A DNA stretch of 36,546 nucleotides from Clostridia bacterium (GCA_017625065.1 JAGALS010000068.1:1-36546); one strand, 5' to 3'; positions 22,504 through 29,863 are shown, counted from the first letter of the stretch. Made by a program: numbers and translations. The notes: a model not told the origin generated them from the sequence alone.

Positions 22504-23300
22504 ACCGTCACCCCTCTCCTTCTGAATTGATCCTCCCTGTTGCCGTTACCGCATCGCGCATCGGTCGCTTTCGTTCCCTCGCCCTCCTGCGACGCACGCA
22601 AGGCTTGCCGATGGCAAGCGTTGCAGTTGTCGGCTGTGCCGAACAACAGGCCACATCCTTTTTGCTCGCTCCTCCTGCCACCGGCAGCGCTCGCAAACGT
22701 CCCCTGCGGGCAACTTTCAAAATGGGAGCGATAGCCCCAAAAATCAGCCACACCGTCGGGCGCCTCCACGCCACACCTTACAAAGCCGTTGGGTGTCACA
22801 AACGAGGTCTTGGCGCTCTTATCCTCACGGCACCGTATCAACGCCGCATCACACGGCATCTTTGCGCCGCTCTGCATCGTCACCCACACGATCTCCGCGC
22901 CGCAAGATCTACATTTGCAAACGTTTGGCTTTTTGCCTTCCTTGTAGGGACAGGCGTCCTCTACTGTCCGTATTTCTTTCCCCGGCCCCATCGGCAGCGG
23001 CATCCAATGGGTAACGTTAACGGCGTCAATTTGGGGATAGCCATCAAGATACCAACACTTGCCATCGTATTCAACAAGTTGTATGGCGTTTTGAAATGTG
23101 ATGTTTTCATATTTGCCATTTACGATACCAAGAACAAATTGATCAGTGTCCGGCAGCTCCTCGGCGGCATCCACCCAGCAGGGTACCTCCACGCGGGGCG
23201 CCGCGGCAATGATCTTTTTCGCCAAATTGTAGTGCATATAACTCTTATTGCACTGATCCAGCCACGCCTCGGCATCAATCAACGTTTTTGTTTTGCTCAT
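22500..23300 (-). CDS. DUF551-like protein with zinc ribbon and repeat-derived tail, 266 aa
   Basis: Start chosen at MSKTKTLIDAEAWLDQCNKS with GGAGG ten bases upstream; a TTG at 23336 is less likely. Residues about 40-105 show the DUF551 pattern (CWVDAAEELPDTDQFVLGIV ... VNVTHWMPLP). Residues about 125-160 have CKCRSCGAEIVW and a further Cys, a zinc ribbon. The C-terminal part (from about residue 195) is encoded by an interspersed repeat (22535-22709) reading GTFASAAGG...EQKG and TDARCGNGNR. The tail is probably not part of the original fold. Function unknown; DUF551 proteins are common phage early proteins. Confidence 0.7.
   Translation of the reverse strand: MSKTKTLIDAEAWLDQCNKSYMHYNLAKKIIAAAPRVEVPCWVDAAEELPDTDQFVLGIVNGKYENITFQNAIQLVEYDGKCWYLDGYPQIDAVNVTHWMPLPMGPGKEIRTVEDACPYKEGKKPNVCKCRSCGAEIVWVTMQSGAKMPCDAALIRCREDKSAKTSFVTPNGFVRCGVEAPDGVADFWGYRSHFESCPQGTFASAAGGRRSEQKGCGLLFGTADNCNACHRQALRASQEGEGTKATDARCGNGNREDQFRRRGVTV
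22535..22709. repeat. Interspersed repeat, copy C2
   Basis: Longer relative of the element at 17537-17653, with about 60 bp extra in the middle (including GCTTGCCGATGGCAAGC, a palindrome). It forms the 3' end of the DUF551-like gene. Confidence 0.85.
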
Positions 23301-23332
23301 CGCTCTTTTTCCTCCGTTTGTGTTTATTTTCC

Positions 23333-23554
23333 TCAAGCCGACCCAAGAGCTTCAAAAAGCAGGTCGGCTTGCAGCACCACTTGGTGCCCCGATGCAGCGC
23401 GTGCTGAGAGGCCTAATCTCGCCTGAGGCGAGAAAATGAAGTTTTCTTGTCGGCGACGCCTCCACTTTGCTTTGCAAAGACCGAAAACTTTGGGGCACAA
23501 ACTTGCGCCGCAAGTACAGCACCGCCGTTCCCTCAGCTCATCTTGCCCCTGCAT
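23333..23554 (-). CDS. Small zinc-ribbon-like protein remodelled by a repeat, 73 aa
   Basis: ATG after GGAGAGGGGGAAACCG, overlapping the replication gene stop. It starts MQGQDELRERRCCTCGASLC: a single CxxC knuckle. The rest (from about residue 15) is encoded mainly by repeat D2 (23412-23510) and has no second clear Cys pair, so the metal site is probably incomplete. It looks like a small Cys protein whose 3' half was replaced by a repeat insertion. Confidence 0.45.
   Translation of the reverse strand: MQGQDELRERRCCTCGASLCPKVFGLCKAKWRRRRQENFIFSPQARLGLSARAASGHQVVLQADLLFEALGSA
23412..23510. repeat. Structured interspersed repeat, copy D2
   Basis: TCTCGCCTGAGGCGAGA, AAATGAAGTTTTC, GTCGGCGACGCC, TTGCTTTGCAAAGACCGAAA and ACTTTGG in the same block order as 15217-15318. 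Inverted halves (GAAGTTTTC / GAAAACTTT) suggest a palindromic mobile repeat. Confidence 0.7.
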
Positions 23555-24254
23555 CGGTTTCCCCCTCTCCGTAGGTCCGTCGCAAAGCAGCTTCAAAGAA
23601 ATCGTCAATGTCAAAGGAGCCCTTCGCCGTCTTGCTTTGGTTTTTCTCCTCGGCGAACCACAACAGGATCGTGGCAAAATGATCCTCGTAGCGGTACCCC
23701 TTCGCTCTCAGCTTGCAGGAAAAGATCTCGATGCGATGATCGGCATCGGGGATCTTCTTTTTCAGCGCCTCGTATTCCTCCTCGGTCAGCATCACGTTTT
23801 CAAACTGCCCGAAAGCCTTTTTCCCTCTCGCGTGCGCGTTAGAGAGAGTATTATACTTATCTAACTCTATCCTAACTCTAACCTGTGTATCCAAATTGGA
23901 TACATCGTGTATACATTCGGTGTAGGCCTTATTTTCGCAGACCGTCAGCAGCGCCATTTCTTTGGTGTAAGTGGTGGGGTGGTAACGATCCTTTTGGATG
24001 TAATTATGTATCCTCCAATGCTTGATCACGATCACACCGCTCTCAAATGAAAGCACGAAGCGCTTGGCAAGCAAGAGCTTCAGATCGTCCTCGGAAGCTC
24101 CCACGTCCTTACGGATGCGGCTGGGACTGTTCACAAATCCATCGTCATCCGCTCGCATCGCAAGATGAAAATACAGGGCTTGCGTGGACAACGGCATTTC
24201 AATAAAGGCGTCGCTGTCGATCACGGTTTTGGAAAACATCCTTCTCTCCGCCAT
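23538..24254 (-). CDS. Replication initiation/replisome organiser-like protein, 238 aa
   Basis: Start at MAERRMFSKTVIDSDAFIEM with GGAGGAGTGAGAAG upstream; the 90-codon upstream extension is Arg/Pro/Ser-rich shadow sequence. Residues about 10-90 (MPLSTQALYFHLAMRADDDG, FVNSPSRIRKDVGASEDDLK, HWRIHNYIQKDRY) form the winged-helix N-terminus of phage replisome organisers and DnaD-like proteins. A basic linker and a helical C-terminal domain (about 150-225) follow. It would bind the phage origin and recruit the host helicase. No phage polymerase or helicase is seen. Confidence 0.75.
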   Translation of the reverse strand: MAERRMFSKTVIDSDAFIEMPLSTQALYFHLAMRADDDGFVNSPSRIRKDVGASEDDLKLLLAKRFVLSFESGVIVIKHWRIHNYIQKDRYHPTTYTKEMALLTVCENKAYTECIHDVSNLDTQVRVRIELDKYNTLSNAHARGKKAFGQFENVMLTEEEYEALKKKIPDADHRIEIFSCKLRAKGYRYEDHFATILLWFAEEKNQSKTAKGSFDIDDFFEAALRRTYGEGETDAGAR

Positions 24255-24258
24255 CTTC

Positions 24259-25335
24259 TCACTCCTCCAACATATTCGGGATCTGCGAAAGGATCCCGCG
24301 CAGGATCTCGCCCTCAGACGGATCCTCGCGCTCGGCTTCCTCCACAACGGCGTGCATACGGCGGTAAATATCCTGCAAAGCTTCAAACAAAGAGCCGAAT
24401 TTCGCGCGGAAGGGCGAGGCGTTGGCGGCAGCGGCGCGGAGCTGCTCCTCAAGCGCGGCGATCTTCGCGGCGGCTGCCCGCTCAGCTTCTGCCTTTGCCT
24501 CCTCCTTGGCTTTCCCGATGGCGGCATCGCGCTCGGCTTCCACCTTCTTCACGGCATCGGCACCCTCGGCACGGGCCTTTTCCAAGTCCTTCTCCGCTTT
24601 CTTCTTTGCCGCCTCTATTCTTTTTGCGGCGGCTTCATCGGCAGCTTTCTTCGCGGCGGCTTCGATCTCTGCCCTCTCCTCGGGGGAAATTCCCTTTTGC
24701 GCTTCCATCTGCTCCAAAGCGCGGTTGGCTTCGTCCAGCTTGTCCGAAAGCATCATACGGGCATCCTCCGCGATCGACGCCTTGTGCAAGGCATCCTCGG
24801 CGGCTTGCTTCACGTTGGCGATCTCCCCCTTGAGGGCGCTCACCTCGGCTTCTGCCGCCTCGCGCTTTTCCCTCTCTGCCTTGATCTCTTTTTTGATCTC
24901 ACGTGCTGACATATCGGCGACGTTGTGGCTCTCCATAAATTCACGGCGCTCCGCCGAGGGCAGACGCATCAGCTCCACCACCTTGGAGGGGGCAAGCCCC
25001 TCGAACATCTCAAAGCCGTTCTCACCGAACAGATCCAGCTGTGCCGCTCTCTCCTGCTCATTGTATAGCCGCATCATATTGTTTGCCGTGGAGGTGGAAT
25101 AGGAAACGTTATCACGCAGCCAATCGCCCCACGCGCCGTGCGGCACGGTCTCCTTTGCTTCACAAAGCAGCCGCCCGATCTCGATCGCATCCTTTAAGAG
25201 CCCCTCTGCGGCTCTGCGCTTGATGATGTTGATCTCCATCGCGATCTCAGAAGCCCTCGCGGGCACCAGCTCCTGCGTTTTGTCCACATACTCCCCGTCG
25301 ATCATTTCGACCTTGTTCAAATCTGTTAATGCCAT
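24259..25335 (-). CDS. DUF3102 protein with long coiled coil, 358 aa
   Basis: Residues about 25-110 match DUF3102 (EINIIKRRAAEGLLKDAIEI, GRLLCEAKETVPHGAWGDWL, SYSTSTANNMMRLYNEQ), a domain of phage and plasmid proteins that are thought to act in partition or replication control. Residues about 145-300 are a continuous charged coiled coil with Ala/Glu/Lys repeats (KKAEKDLEKARAEGADAVKK). The C-terminus is a short helical domain ending GILSQIPNMLEE. It sits directly upstream of the replication initiator and one base after the PcfJ gene stop. Confidence 0.8.
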   Translation of the reverse strand: MALTDLNKVEMIDGEYVDKTQELVPARASEIAMEINIIKRRAAEGLLKDAIEIGRLLCEAKETVPHGAWGDWLRDNVSYSTSTANNMMRLYNEQERAAQLDLFGENGFEMFEGLAPSKVVELMRLPSAERREFMESHNVADMSAREIKKEIKAEREKREAAEAEVSALKGEIANVKQAAEDALHKASIAEDARMMLSDKLDEANRALEQMEAQKGISPEERAEIEAAAKKAADEAAAKRIEAAKKKAEKDLEKARAEGADAVKKVEAERDAAIGKAKEEAKAEAERAAAAKIAALEEQLRAAAANASPFRAKFGSLFEALQDIYRRMHAVVEEAEREDPSEGEILRGILSQIPNMLEE

Positions 25336-27054
25336 TTATACTGCCTTCCTTTCTGCCACCTGCGTTTTCGCAGACGTTTGTTTATTTTTGTGTGTCAGAC
25401 CGCCGCCCGCTTTGACAAAATCAAGCCAACGGTCAAAAAATTCCTTTGCTTCGCCATCGATGGCGCAATTATGATCCCCGTGGACCTGTTGCAGCTTGCC
25501 CTCTCTCATCTCTACGGTGTAAAAGGGCTTCGTCGGAGCATCCGCGCGCCGCAAGAACAGGATCGTCGTCTGACAGGTCAAATGCCTGTCCACGTAGCCG
25601 CCCACACAATGATGCAGGGCGTTGCCCTCTGCCACGATTTCAAGACCGTCGCTTGCCACCCGAACAAAAAACGTTCCGTCGGAATAGTCATAAAGCTTTC
25701 GTCTTTCCTTGTCCTTGGCCCGGCACCGCTTGGCTTTCTTTTCCCATTCTTCTCTTTTCTTGGCATCCTTCATCCACTGCCTTGCCGCCACGGCATCGTC
25801 GTGGGCGGCGATCAAGTTTCTCGGGAAAGCAACGTTATGTACTGTCAGGTCACGGCCGATAGCAGCTGCTGCCTCAAGATAGTCGCGGTAAAAAGAAAAA
25901 TACTGATTGCTGTTTCGCCTCATGTACCGCAGTATATAATCGGGCTTCTCGTTTGGAAGCAGGTCAAGCACGGCAAAAAAGGCGTTCACGTTCCCTCCCC
26001 CGTCGCGATAGATCTCCGCAAGCTCTGAAAGCTTCAGCCGCCCCGCGTACCGCTTGCAATCCCGCAAGAAATCCAGCCGATCGGAAAGACATTCGGTGGC
26101 GCGATATTCCTCCTTGCTGAGCCGCCAGAACTGCAATGGGTTTTTCGCGCACCAATTTACAATATGGGAATTGCGGCGGTGGGAGTAGATCAGATCCCGA
26201 GCCGCTTCTTGACCGCCCGTACGCATAGCGATCTCCAAGGCGGGATATTTGGCGTAATAACAGAGATAAGCCATCAATTTTGTGGAACCATATTCCCCTC
26301 CGCCATATCCCCACATTCTGCCGCGACGCGGACGCAGCTTGTTAAAATCCATCACTCTGCTGTATTTCAAAAAGGTATCGTCCAGCTTACCCAGCTTGAT
26401 AAAGGAATAATGCATCGCATTCCACATAAAGCCCTGCCAAGGATCGCAAGGGCGCTTGCGTTCCTCCCACGGGCACATATCAACAGCATAAGAATAATGC
26501 CCTTTGTAAAAAGCCAAGGTGTTAAAGCGATACACGTCATAGATGGGAAAGGTGCGCCGCTCCATCACCCATTCACCGGGAGACAGACGGTAATGCGCCT
26601 TTTCCACAAAGCAAAGGTGGGCGGGCTTCTCATCGGAATAGTCCACGAACACCGTATAAGCCCTAAAAAACACCGTTTGACCGTTGTTGATGGGCAAGAT
26701 AAAGATCACGTTGTCATAGCAATTCAAGGTTGAAAAATCACGGAAACGCCCTGCCGCTTGATAGGTGATCTCGGCACGGCAGGCAGGGCACTTGCCTTTG
26801 GTGCCGTGCTTTGCAAGCCAAAGGTCCTCCAAAAGATCTCCGCTATCTTTGTGCTCCTTGAAAGCAGTCATTTTAGCACCGCAGCAGGAGCAAAGCCCCC
26901 GTACGCGATCCCTCTCACGCCGATAAAACACAAAATGCCGCCACCAAGTTTTACGAATCCCATCCATCTCGGCAGCGGGAACATCAGGCATATCCCTGAA
27001 TGCCGTTCCGAAGCTCGACCGATCGTCGCAGTCGATCCTGAAATTGTAATCCAT
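25336..27054 (-). CDS. PcfJ-like protein, 572 aa
   Basis: The ATG at 27054 overlaps the PcfK-like stop with GGAGG CAAGTG upstream. The N-terminal part has a split zinc site (CSCC near 56, CPAC near 90). The body is rich in Trp, Tyr and Arg. Near residues 479-491 it has ALHHCVGGYVDRH, the hallmark of PcfJ proteins, followed by PFYTVEMREGKLQQVHGDHN. PcfJ was named from conjugative plasmid pCF10 and also occurs in phages and integrative elements next to PcfK. The biochemical role is unknown. Confidence 0.85.
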   Translation of the reverse strand: MDYNFRIDCDDRSSFGTAFRDMPDVPAAEMDGIRKTWWRHFVFYRRERDRVRGLCSCCGAKMTAFKEHKDSGDLLEDLWLAKHGTKGKCPACRAEITYQAAGRFRDFSTLNCYDNVIFILPINNGQTVFFRAYTVFVDYSDEKPAHLCFVEKAHYRLSPGEWVMERRTFPIYDVYRFNTLAFYKGHYSYAVDMCPWEERKRPCDPWQGFMWNAMHYSFIKLGKLDDTFLKYSRVMDFNKLRPRRGRMWGYGGGEYGSTKLMAYLCYYAKYPALEIAMRTGGQEAARDLIYSHRRNSHIVNWCAKNPLQFWRLSKEEYRATECLSDRLDFLRDCKRYAGRLKLSELAEIYRDGGGNVNAFFAVLDLLPNEKPDYILRYMRRNSNQYFSFYRDYLEAAAAIGRDLTVHNVAFPRNLIAAHDDAVAARQWMKDAKKREEWEKKAKRCRAKDKERRKLYDYSDGTFFVRVASDGLEIVAEGNALHHCVGGYVDRHLTCQTTILFLRRADAPTKPFYTVEMREGKLQQVHGDHNCAIDGEAKEFFDRWLDFVKAGGGLTHKNKQTSAKTQVAERKAV

Positions 27055-27452
27055 CACTTGCCTCCAAGATTGAACAAGTCCTTGAAATCGAGGTCAAGGA
27101 TCTTGGCGGAGGGCTTTTTCGGTATCTCCTGCTTTTCCTCGCATTCAAACTCGCTCATATAGATGGTCATTGTCATTTTGATCTTGGCGCCGGGGAAGTA
27201 AAATTCTACCGCCTTGGCGTAAACGTCGAGATCCGAAATACTGCTGCCGCAGCCCTTCATAATCTCCTCGCAGCACTCGCCCAAGCTCTTGCCCTGCAAG
27301 ATCGCATCGGCAAACTCCTGTTGCTGCTCACAAAAGCCGATTAGCGCATCGCGCACGGCATCGTAAACCGCCGCAGCGTGTCTGCTCTTTGCCCCGTCCC
27401 GCTGTTTATTGTCCTGCAATTTCTTGATCGCATCAATCTGTACCTGTGTCAT
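27054..27452 (-). CDS. PcfK-like protein, 132 aa
   Basis: MTQVQIDAIKKLQDNKQRDG start. Residues about 25-75 are helical with QEFADAILQGKSLGECCEEI and the typical SISDLDVYAKAVEFYFPGAK of PcfK proteins. The acidic C-terminus ends ILDLDFKDLFNLGGK. It is coupled to the PcfJ gene by stop-start overlap, the arrangement found on conjugative plasmids, so the two probably act together. Confidence 0.85.
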   Translation of the reverse strand: MTQVQIDAIKKLQDNKQRDGAKSRHAAAVYDAVRDALIGFCEQQQEFADAILQGKSLGECCEEIMKGCGSSISDLDVYAKAVEFYFPGAKIKMTMTIYMSEFECEEKQEIPKKPSAKILDLDFKDLFNLGGK

Positions 27453-27691
27453 TTTTCCTCTACCTCACTTTCAAGATACGCGACTGCTGCCGCGATGCAA
27501 TTCTCATCAGAGCAAGGAAGGAAGCGGTCCGCGTCCTCTCCCCTCTCCTCTGCTTCTGCTATCGCACGGGCATTTGAACAAATCCCCGCATTACACACGT
27601 TCGTCGAAAATTGTCCCTGCTCCACCTCATCCATCAGCCACCGCGCCAGCTCCTCGGCGCTCATTTGGCGGATCTTCTCGATCTGTGTCAT
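27449..27691 (-). CDS. Hypothetical early protein, 80 aa
   Basis: Start at MTQIEKIRQMSAEELARWLM, GGAGGTTATGGT upstream, ATGA overlap with the preceding gene. It contains spaced Cys residues (NVCNAGIC, PCSDENC) and an acidic helical end (AAAVAYLESEVEEK). The pattern is common in small phage proteins annotated without function. Zinc binding is possible. Confidence 0.65.
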   Translation of the reverse strand: MTQIEKIRQMSAEELARWLMDEVEQGQFSTNVCNAGICSNARAIAEAEERGEDADRFLPCSDENCIAAAVAYLESEVEEK

Positions 27692-28002
27692 ACCATAACC
27701 TCCATTTCTTTTTCCAATCTCATCACCAAGCGCGAAAGATCCCCGACGCTCGAAAAGCCGTGCATCAGCATTCGGTCCACATCCTCCTCCGAAGGGCGCC
27801 CGAACAGCATCCACATATTCGCACATTCCGAAAGATATAAAATCGCCTCACCCGCCACGCGGTTGATACTGTTGACCAATTCCCGCGCCCTCTCCATCAA
27901 AAGGCGCGCAAGGTTCCGATTTTCGCCCGCTGTGATGCCTTTCACATCCAAAATACTGCCCAAACGGCGTTGCCGCGTCAAAATCATCGCATTTCCGATC
28001 AT
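27688..28002 (-). CDS. Hypothetical early protein, 104 aa
   Basis: MIGNAMILTRQRRLGSILDV start, basic N-terminus, long helix (NRNLARLLMERARELVNSIN) and an acidic C-terminus (SSVGDLSRLVMRLEKEMEVM). It is closely packed: one base after the 49-aa gene stop, and overlapping the next gene. No family is recognised. Confidence 0.6.
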   Translation of the reverse strand: MIGNAMILTRQRRLGSILDVKGITAGENRNLARLLMERARELVNSINRVAGEAILYLSECANMWMLFGRPSEEDVDRMLMHGFSSVGDLSRLVMRLEKEMEVMV

Positions 28003-28003
28003 T

Positions 28004-28153
28004 TCACATCACCGCCCTTCTGTTATTCCCACCGAGCACCCGACGGTTGTAAATGGCAAGAATTTGCCCCTCCGGCATCCGTGCCACCTTTTCCTTCCAT
28101 CCCCTGCCGGAATAAAGCGCAGCAACTGCCGCGCGCATTTGATCCATAGACAT
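28004..28153 (-). CDS. Small protein, 49 aa
   Basis: ATG with AAAGGAGG nine to ten bases upstream. It reads MSMDQMRAAVAALYSGRGWK and then MPEGQILAIYNRRVL: two helices, basic. The site and the tight spacing to the next gene make it real; longer in-frame reading to 28495 crosses the non-coding region. Unknown function. Confidence 0.65.
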   Translation of the reverse strand: MSMDQMRAAVAALYSGRGWKEKVARMPEGQILAIYNRRVLGGNNRRAVM

Positions 28154-28298
28154 TTTCAAAATCCTCCTTTGCGTCTGTAAAATTGACTCCCTTGTCGCAA
28201 AACAAAGAAGCCTTTGGCTTCTTTTTGAAGAACGCGTTGCGTTCTTCGTGGAGCATGGCGCGAAGCGACTGAGGGATTGTCCTTTTTCGCATCTCGCC
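28154..28298. other. Non-coding stretch with repeat-like hairpins
   Basis: This is the proximal part of a 328-bp stretch without protein genes. It contains AAGAAGCCTTTGGCTTCTTT and GAAGAACGCGTTGCGTTCTT, two adjacent palindromes, then GAGCATGGCGCGAAGCGACT. Their look is that of a host interspersed repeat inserted in the early operon. The distal part holds a small RNA unit (28299-28414), then CTTGTAGGGGGCGACGTCCT (about 28439). Confidence 0.55.
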
Positions 28299-28327
28299 TT
28301 GACTTTCATCAAATTATGTGTTACAAT
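28299..28327 (+). promoter_or_regulatory. Promoter of a plus-strand small RNA
   Basis: TTGACT, 17-bp spacer, TACAAT, with an extended -10 (TG one base before TACAAT). It points against the early operon. Confidence 0.7.
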
Positions 28328-28333
28328 AGGAGG

Positions 28334-28414
28334 AGCAGGAGCGTACCACCGCCCTGCCCTCATATTTGGAGTATCGCAAGCCGCCAAGCTTTGCAGCGAT
28401 GCTCCTTTTCTTTT
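28334..28414 (+). ncRNA. Putative small RNA, about 80 nt, with intrinsic terminator
   Basis: It starts about 7 nt after the promoter at 28299-28327 and ends at hairpin GGAGTATCGC (28368-28377) / GCGATGCTCC (28396-28405) followed by TTTTCTTTT. There is no start codon with a ribosome site inside. It is antisense to the untranslated part of the early transcript between the genes at 28153 and 28482. It could regulate early mRNA or act in trans. Confidence 0.55.
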
Positions 28415-28481
28415 GGCCTTTTCGCGTTCCGCGCACCCTTGTAGGGGGCGACGTCCTCGACGCCCCGCATCCGCGCCGGCA

Positions 28482-28781
28482 TCACGTCGCACCACCCGCC
28501 TTGGGCCTCTCGCTGATCGCCGCCAGATATTGCTTGATCCCTTCGGTCACCAATTTGGCGTACTGCTCAATCTCACGAATAACACCTGTTTTTTCTGCAT
28601 CAATCAGAGGATCGCAAGCATCTATGAGCCCCTTGGCAGTTTCGCACAACCCCTGTACTGCCCTTGCCACATCCAAACTCGCTATGATGTACGACGGGCA
28701 GGTAGGATCCCTCCGTAGATCTCGTTCAATATAGCGACACAATTCCTCGCGCATCTCCCTTTGTGATCTTTCTTTTTCCAT
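28482..28781 (-). CDS. Hypothetical early protein, 99 aa
   Basis: ATG after AAAGGAACGGAA. The protein is helical: a charged N-terminus (EKERSQREMREELCRYIERD), then SYIIASLDVARAVQGLCETA and KTGVIREIEQYAKLVTEGIK. The last residues (SERPKAGGAT) border the repeat-rich region. No family is recognised. Confidence 0.65.
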   Translation of the reverse strand: MEKERSQREMREELCRYIERDLRRDPTCPSYIIASLDVARAVQGLCETAKGLIDACDPLIDAEKTGVIREIEQYAKLVTEGIKQYLAAISERPKAGGAT

Positions 28782-28870
28782 TTCCGTTCCTTTCTTTTTC
28801 CAATTTTATTTTTGATTTTTCTATTTTCGACAAGCGCAATACGCACCATTTTTCCAAAAATCAACAAAAA

Positions 28871-29146
28871 TCAAAGTCTTTCCTTAAATTTGGGATCCAC
28901 AATGCTCTCCCAATACTCAAGCTCCGATAGCAAGACCATACCATCGTGATTGAGCTTGCCGCCGTTGCAGCAATGCCGTACCGCACGCATGATCTCGTAG
29001 GCCTTACACTTGCTGATGCCGCCGTAACGCTCCATCACGTCCTCCACCGTCAGATACGGCTTTGCGCTTTGCGCTCTCGCCTTCTCCACCCCGGCAGTAT
29101 ACCCGGACATATACGCCTCCATATAGAACTGCTCCTGCGCCGTCAT
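28871..29146 (-). CDS. Excisionase-like/MerR-type DNA-binding protein, 91 aa
   Basis: Start ATG after AAAGGAGGAAAAT. Residues about 30-65 read YLTVEDVMERYGGISKCKAY and EIMRAVRHCCNGGKLNHDG, the winged-helix pattern of excisionase-like helix-turn-helix proteins. Early position downstream of the Cro-like gene fits a directionality factor or regulator. The integrase lies on the other side of the lysogeny region. Confidence 0.6.
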   Translation of the reverse strand: MTAQEQFYMEAYMSGYTAGVEKARAQSAKPYLTVEDVMERYGGISKCKAYEIMRAVRHCCNGGKLNHDGMVLLSELEYWESIVDPKFKERL

Positions 29147-29158
29147 ATTTTCCTCCTT

Positions 29159-29404
29159 TCATTTTTCTACGTGCGCCCTCTCGGCACGCCTCAATTCCTT
29201 TTCTTTCTCCAACAACTTCTCCACCGTCACACCGGCGGCGTCAAGCTCCATGCCGCGCTTCTCATACTGTCTCAGAGTATACATATACTGCCGCCTGCGG
29301 CAGCGGATCCGTTCCTCTACCTTGCCTAGCGCAACCATAGGCGACTCCTTCAGCCGCTTGATCTCCAGCTCCACCTCAGCGTCGGTCAATACTTTTCGTG
29401 CCAT
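29159..29404 (-). CDS. Conserved-type small early protein, 81 aa
   Basis: MARKVLTDAEVELEIKRLKE then ERIRCRRRQYMYTLRQYEKR: helical and very basic, with an alternating charge pattern. I recognise the MARKVLTDAEVE start from other Firmicutes phages, where it has no assigned role. It begins one base after the Cro-like gene stop. Confidence 0.7.
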   Translation of the reverse strand: MARKVLTDAEVELEIKRLKESPMVALGKVEERIRCRRRQYMYTLRQYEKRGMELDAAGVTVEKLLEKEKELRRAERAHVEK

Positions 29405-29405
29405 A

Positions 29406-29612
29406 TCAATCCTCCTTTGGCTCGATCACAAGCTCGTCCAGCTTGCAACCCATCAGCCGAGCGATCTCGGTCAGCATTGCAAGACTGGGTTGCTTCATTC
29501 CCACAATGATGTGCCGCACCGCCCCCTCCGAGCAGCCCAAGCGCTTTGCAAGCGCGCTTTGACTCATTCCATGCTCTTTCAGATATTCCGAGAGCTTCTT
29601 TCCGTTAAACAT
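29406..29612 (-). CDS. Cro-like HTH regulator, 68 aa
   Basis: ATG after GAAAGGAGAACGAA. It is a single helix-turn-helix domain of the Cro/C1 (Xre) type: KLSEYLKEHGMSQSALAKRL, then GCSEGAVRHIIVGMKQPSL, then TEIARLMGCKLDELV. It is the first full gene of the lytic transcript from the promoter at 29864-29893 and should compete with the CI-like repressor for the AACTAAC operators. Confidence 0.8.
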   Translation of the reverse strand: MFNGKKLSEYLKEHGMSQSALAKRLGCSEGAVRHIIVGMKQPSLAMLTEIARLMGCKLDELVIEPKED

Positions 29613-29666
29613 TTCGTTCTCCTTTCATTTGTCGTTTTCTGTCGTTTGATTATTCGTACCAAGATA

Positions 29667-29696
29667 TTGACAAAATACTTTTTATTTTGATATAAT
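29667..29696 (+). promoter_or_regulatory. Consensus extended promoter in the immunity region
   Basis: TTGACA, 18-bp spacer, TATAAT with TG one base upstream of the -10 (TGATATAAT). It is the best promoter of the region. It points toward the repressor but meets a terminator at 29812-29833 first. Confidence 0.85.
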
Positions 29697-29722
29697 AGTT
29701 TCAAATGATTGTGAGGGCTCTA

Positions 29723-29797
29723 ATACATCCAACTTTGAACACAATACTGTACAGATCGGCATACTATGTCTTCCATACGTTTCTGCGGATCTATCAT
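29723..29797 (-). CDS. Leader mini-ORF, 24 aa
   Basis: ATG with GGAGGGAACT upstream; reads MIDPQKRMEDIVCRSVQYCV and ends SWMY. The KRM.D....RS part resembles the start of the 57-aa ORF at 30233-30406 (KRMLDTYARS). It may be a truncated relative, or a leader peptide of the lytic transcript. Translation is unproven. Confidence 0.4.
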
Positions 29798-29811
29798 AGT
29801 TCCCTCCCCTC

Positions 29812-29833
29812 TGCGCCATCGGCGCATATTTTT
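29812..29833 (+). terminator. Intrinsic terminator of the immunity-region RNA
   Basis: TGCGCC, loop ATC, GGCGCA, then TATTTTT: a U-run on the plus strand only. Confidence 0.8.
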
Positions 29834-29863
29834 AGCCTCACGTTAATATCTCGGTACGAGTAT

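Larger units (their letters stand above)
29704..29833 (+). ncRNA. Putative antisense RNA against the lytic leader, about 130 nt
   Basis: Bounded by the consensus promoter 29667-29696 and a terminator. It has no plus-strand ORF with a ribosome site. It is fully complementary to the leader of the lytic (Cro) transcript, including the start site of the small ORF 29723-29797. Such an RNA would dampen lytic expression in cis, as antisense RNAs do in several temperate phages. Read-through could also feed the repressor gene. Confidence 0.6.

Noticed and set aside
22527-23426. 299-aa plus-strand ORF
   Set aside because: Shadow of the minus-strand early genes; Arg/Pro/Ser-rich, no ribosome site, and it crosses three well-supported genes.
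24258-24527. Upstream extension of the replication protein
   Set aside because: Basic Pro/Ser-rich sequence overlapping the DUF3102 coiled-coil gene; the internal ATG has a clear ribosome site.
28154-28495. Long reading of the 49-aa gene
   Set aside because: Crosses repeats and the small-RNA unit; composition is not protein-like.
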